Below, piece by piece: positions 61,547 to 64,000 of a stretch of 64,000 nt of DNA. The position numbers and the translations under genes were made by a program. This DNA comes from UBA6186 sp050012295. GTDB lineage: Bacteria > Pseudomonadota > Gammaproteobacteria > UBA6186 > Azoamicaceae. Below the pieces are notes generated by a model. It was given only the letters and a program-made list of their open reading frames with translations. It searched no databases and was not told the origin of the DNA. The stretch lies in assembly GCA_050012295.1 (NCBI GenBank), contig JBEKHL010000002.1, forward strand, positions 1-64,000. Reading direction: 5' to 3'. The first letter of the stretch is position 1. Every line of letters starts with the position of its first letter.

Positions 61547-62752
61547 ATGAAATATAATACTTTTGAACAATTAGAACAGTTACAGCAAGGTGTAGAGGAA
61601 ATTTTAGTATTAGAAGATCTAAAATCTCGGCTAAGTTCCTCGCTTAAAATTAAAATTGGCTGCGATCCTTCGGCTCCTGATTTGCATTTAGGCCATACAG
61701 TAGTTTTAAATAAAATGCGGCAATTCCAATTATTTGGCCATAAGGTGCTATTTATAATTGGAGATTTTACTGGGATGATAGGAGATCCAACTGGTAAAAA
61801 TATTACTAGACTGCCTTTAACTAAAGAGCAAGTTTTAGTAAATGCTGAGACTTATAAAAATCAAGTATTTAAAATTTTAGATCCGGAAAAAACAGAAATT
61901 TTATTTAATTCTAGTTGGTTAGAAAAATTAACCTCTCATCAAATGATAGAACTAACTTCTAAATATACTATAGCCAGAATGTTAGAACGGGATGATTTTA
62001 ATAATCGTTATAAAAATGGGCAATCGATTGCCATTCATGAATTTTTATACCCCTTGTTGACAGGGTATGATTCTGTAGTAACGAAGGCAGATGTAGAATT
62101 TGGTGGTACAGATCAGAAATTTAATTTATTAGTTGGTAGAGAACTACAAAAACAATATGGTCAAAAACCGCAAGTAGCTATTACTTTGCCATTATTAGAA
62201 GGTTTAGATGGTGTTCAAAAAATGTCTAAATCATTAAATAATTATATAGGGATTACAGAGCCAGCAAGTGAGATGTTTGGTAAACTTATGTCAATATCTG
62301 ATCAACTTATGTGGCGTTATTTTGATTTACTTAGCTTTAAAGATCTTAAAGATATTAATCAATTAAAAAATAGTGTAGTAGATGGACATAACCCGAAAGA
62401 TATTAAAATATTATTAGCTAAAGAAATTGTTGCGAGATTTCATAGCGTTAACGCGGCTAATAAGGCTCATGAAGATTTTGAACTACAATTCCAGCAAAAT
62501 AAAATACCAGAAAATCTCCAAGAGATTGTGGTAACTGTGGATAATAATAACCATACTATGGCCTTAGCTAACGTATTAAAGCAATCTGGGCTAGTAGCTA
62601 GCACTTCTGAAGCATTGCGTATGATTCGACAAAGAGCAGTTAAAATAAATGGCGAAGTAATAGAAAACAATGTAGCAGTTAAGGTTGATGGTGTTTCACA
62701 TGTTTATCAAATTGGGAAAAGAAAGTTTGCTAAAATTAAAATCAATAATTAA
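61547..62752 (+). CDS. tyrS: Tyrosyl-tRNA synthetase
   Basis: A 401-residue class I aminoacyl-tRNA synthetase. The HIGH-like motif is DLHLGHTVVLNKM and the KMSKS motif is KMSKSLNNYIGI. DFTGMIGDPTGKN matches the bacterial TyrRS of the TyrZ-like group. An S4 domain ends the protein (SEALRMIRQRAVKINGEVIE). The start at 61547 is chosen by homology, since the longer in-frame extension MIYYYGL is not typical. The end overlaps the predicted start of the downstream phosphatase gene. Confidence 0.96.
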   Translation: MKYNTFEQLEQLQQGVEEILVLEDLKSRLSSSLKIKIGCDPSAPDLHLGHTVVLNKMRQFQLFGHKVLFIIGDFTGMIGDPTGKNITRLPLTKEQVLVNAETYKNQVFKILDPEKTEILFNSSWLEKLTSHQMIELTSKYTIARMLERDDFNNRYKNGQSIAIHEFLYPLLTGYDSVVTKADVEFGGTDQKFNLLVGRELQKQYGQKPQVAITLPLLEGLDGVQKMSKSLNNYIGITEPASEMFGKLMSISDQLMWRYFDLLSFKDLKDINQLKNSVVDGHNPKDIKILLAKEIVARFHSVNAANKAHEDFELQFQQNKIPENLQEIVVTVDNNNHTMALANVLKQSGLVASTSEALRMIRQRAVKINGEVIENNVAVKVDGVSHVYQIGKRKFAKIKINN

Positions 62753-63647
62753 GCTATTGTGTATTGCTAGCATGTTAAGCATGTTAAGCATGCTAAATAT
62801 TTATGCTGATACAACGGATCTTAAGGGGGTAATTTTAATATTTGATAATATAAATAATATTAAAAATTATTCTGAACCAAAAAAATATCGTACTGGAATA
62901 GTACTACAACCTATAAAATTATATGTTTCTGGTAGTGCCCAACCGAATTTGAAAGATTTTGAATATATAATTGCTCAAGCACAACAATTTGTTAAAAACC
63001 ATAATAAAATTTTTATTGTTGATTTAAGACAAGAACCGCATGCATTATTAAATGATAATGCAGTTTCATGGTTTGGATTTAGAAATCAAGTTGCGTATAG
63101 CTTAGAACAACAGTTGATCTTGCAATTATTTCTTGCGAAAACTGCGAACGTGTATCGAGCTGTTGATAAATTAGAAGATGGTTTTTTTATACCTAAAAAT
63201 TATTCTACGGTGGCAATACATAAAGTGGGTACTGAACAACAAGCAGTAGAAGAATTAGGAGTAAAGTATCAAAGATTTTTAGTTGCTGATCATTTTGCTC
63301 CAGAAGCCAAACAAGTGGATTTATTTGTGCAGTTTATAAAAAATTTGCCCAAAGATGCTTGGGTGCATTTTCATTGTCGCGGAGGTAAAGGTCGTACTAC
63401 TACTTTTATGGTATTATACGATATTATTAAAAATGCACATTTGTTACCATTAGACGATATTTTACGGCGTCAATATAATTTAGGTGGGATTAACCTATCT
63501 GAACCACTTGTTAGAGTGATCCGTAAAAAATGGAAAGAACCGGCTGCTAAAGATCGTTATGGATTTATTAAAAAATTTTATAAATATGTGTTAGATCCAG
63601 AAGGGTATAACAAGCAGAATTGGAGTGAGTGGCTTAAAAGGAATTAA
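62700..63647 (+). CDS. Secreted phytase-like cysteine phosphatase (PTP-like)
   Basis: A protein of about 315 residues with the cysteine-phosphatase P-loop HFHCRGGKGRTTT (CX5R, followed by Thr) near the middle of its C-terminal half, and an upstream DLRQEPHALLND that fits the general-acid/aspartate region of PTP-like myo-inositol phosphatases (PhyA of Selenomonas, and effectors such as HopAO-like enzymes). A signal peptide ends near MLNIYA. Start choice is uncertain: ATG 62700 overlaps tyrS by 53 bp, while a TTG at 62727 would also keep the signal. Three near-perfect 9-bp repeats (GCATGTTAA-type, about 62770-62795) encode MLS-MLS-MLN in the signal core. Substrate (inositol phosphate or phosphotyrosine) is inferred from the family. 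Confidence 0.82.
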   Translation: MFIKLGKESLLKLKSIIKLLCIASMLSMLSMLNIYADTTDLKGVILIFDNINNIKNYSEPKKYRTGIVLQPIKLYVSGSAQPNLKDFEYIIAQAQQFVKNHNKIFIVDLRQEPHALLNDNAVSWFGFRNQVAYSLEQQLILQLFLAKTANVYRAVDKLEDGFFIPKNYSTVAIHKVGTEQQAVEELGVKYQRFLVADHFAPEAKQVDLFVQFIKNLPKDAWVHFHCRGGKGRTTTFMVLYDIIKNAHLLPLDDILRRQYNLGGINLSEPLVRVIRKKWKEPAAKDRYGFIKKFYKYVLDPEGYNKQNWSEWLKRN

Positions 63648-63650
63648 TAT

Positions 63651-64000
63651 ATGCAAAATATTCAAGGATTGATTGATTACGGTATTATTATAATTATTAT
63701 GGTTTCCATGTTAATGGGCCTTATGCGAGGAATAATTCGCGAGGTAATGTCTTTAATAATTTGGTCGGCAGCAATTATGTTAGCGATTAGTTATTGTAAA
63801 CCAGCATCTGGGTTATTTCACAGTATTATTCCTCAAGCTGAAATGCGTTTGGTAATAGCATTTATATTAATAGTATTTATAGTATTAATTATAGGTGGAA
63901 TAATAAGTCGATTAATAGAACAAATTATTAAAGCCACCAAGTTTACTGTTACCGATCGTATTACCGGTGGAGTATTTGGTTTTGTTAGAGGAGTAGCAAT
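63651..64000 (+). CDS. cvpA: CvpA-family membrane protein, N-terminal part
   Basis: The first 116 codons of a CvpA (colicin V production) homolog, cut by the window edge. GIIREVMSLIIWSAAIMLAI and the later IIGGIISRLIEQIIKATKFT with DRITGGVFGFVRGV match the family, and three hydrophobic segments are visible. AGGAAT precedes the ATG four bases after the phosphatase stop codon. CvpA is involved in envelope stress tolerance. In enterobacteria cvpA precedes purF. Confidence 0.9.
   Translation, partial: MQNIQGLIDYGIIIIIMVSMLMGLMRGIIREVMSLIIWSAAIMLAISYCKPASGLFHSIIPQAEMRLVIAFILIVFIVLIIGGIISRLIEQIIKATKFTVTDRITGGVFGFVRGVA

Overview
The window is a strongly AT-rich bacterial chromosome segment. Gene order and protein families place it in the Gammaproteobacteria: a tRNA-Tyr/Gly/Thr-tuf cluster, a topA-dprA block facing def-fmt, mnmE-yidC-yidD-rnpA-rpmH, dnaA-dnaN-recF-gyrB, rpoS, an fdxA-type ferredoxin, a tyrS/M23 peptidase/anmK block, and psd facing orn. 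Low G+C, few operons outside the core blocks, and several unrecognised proteins with coiled coils, repeats or paired membrane segments fit a host-associated or intracellular lineage such as Legionellales or a relative. That placement is inference.

Layout. 1-3.4 kb: the tuf 5' end and four tRNA genes, with an 848-residue autotransporter lodged between the tRNA-Thr(TGT) gene and the tRNA-Tyr/Gly/Thr(GGT)-tuf part of the cluster. 3.4-11.8 kb: accessory region with an MHS-type transporter, three unrecognised coding sequences on the minus strand, a HigBA-type toxin-antitoxin pair with a palindromic operator, and a tandem pair of paralogous membrane-hairpin proteins followed by a small protein. 11.8-26.3 kb: topA, dprA, a LysM-family protein apparently lacking its LysM domain, def, fmt, a membrane glycosyltransferase, tsaC, tRNA-Arg, rsmG, mnmG, mnmE, yidC, yidD, rnpA, rpmH. 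26.3-26.9 kb: candidate replication origin, where the dominant gene direction and the visible G/C bias of the + strand both flip. 26.9-39.7 kb: a secreted S9 peptidase, dnaA, dnaN, recF, an NhaC antiporter, two unrecognised genes, a frameshifted threonine aldolase gene, a perfect parS site and gyrB.

39.7-64 kb: an unrecognised repeat protein, psd, orn, a type IV pilin, a small LuxR-type regulator, nnr, a DASS-type transporter, trmB, an AsmA-like protein, comM, a DUF486 protein, a KefB-like antiporter, a YqeG-like phosphatase, fdxA, three further prepilin-like genes, a beta-barrel protein, ihfB, rpoS, a ZapB-like protein, an M23 peptidase, anmK, tyrS, a secreted cysteine phosphatase of the phytase-like type, and the start of cvpA.

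The core genes cover replication initiation, membrane protein insertion, tRNA modification and translation start. DprA, ComM and four prepilin-like proteins together suggest that DNA uptake may be retained. The most distinctive non-coding signals are two families of short inverted or dispersed repeats. One is a 30-bp unit found upstream of dnaA, beside comM, as an inverted pair near ltaE, at about 5.8 kb and in weaker form before rpoS. The other forms long hairpins after gyrB and after nnr.
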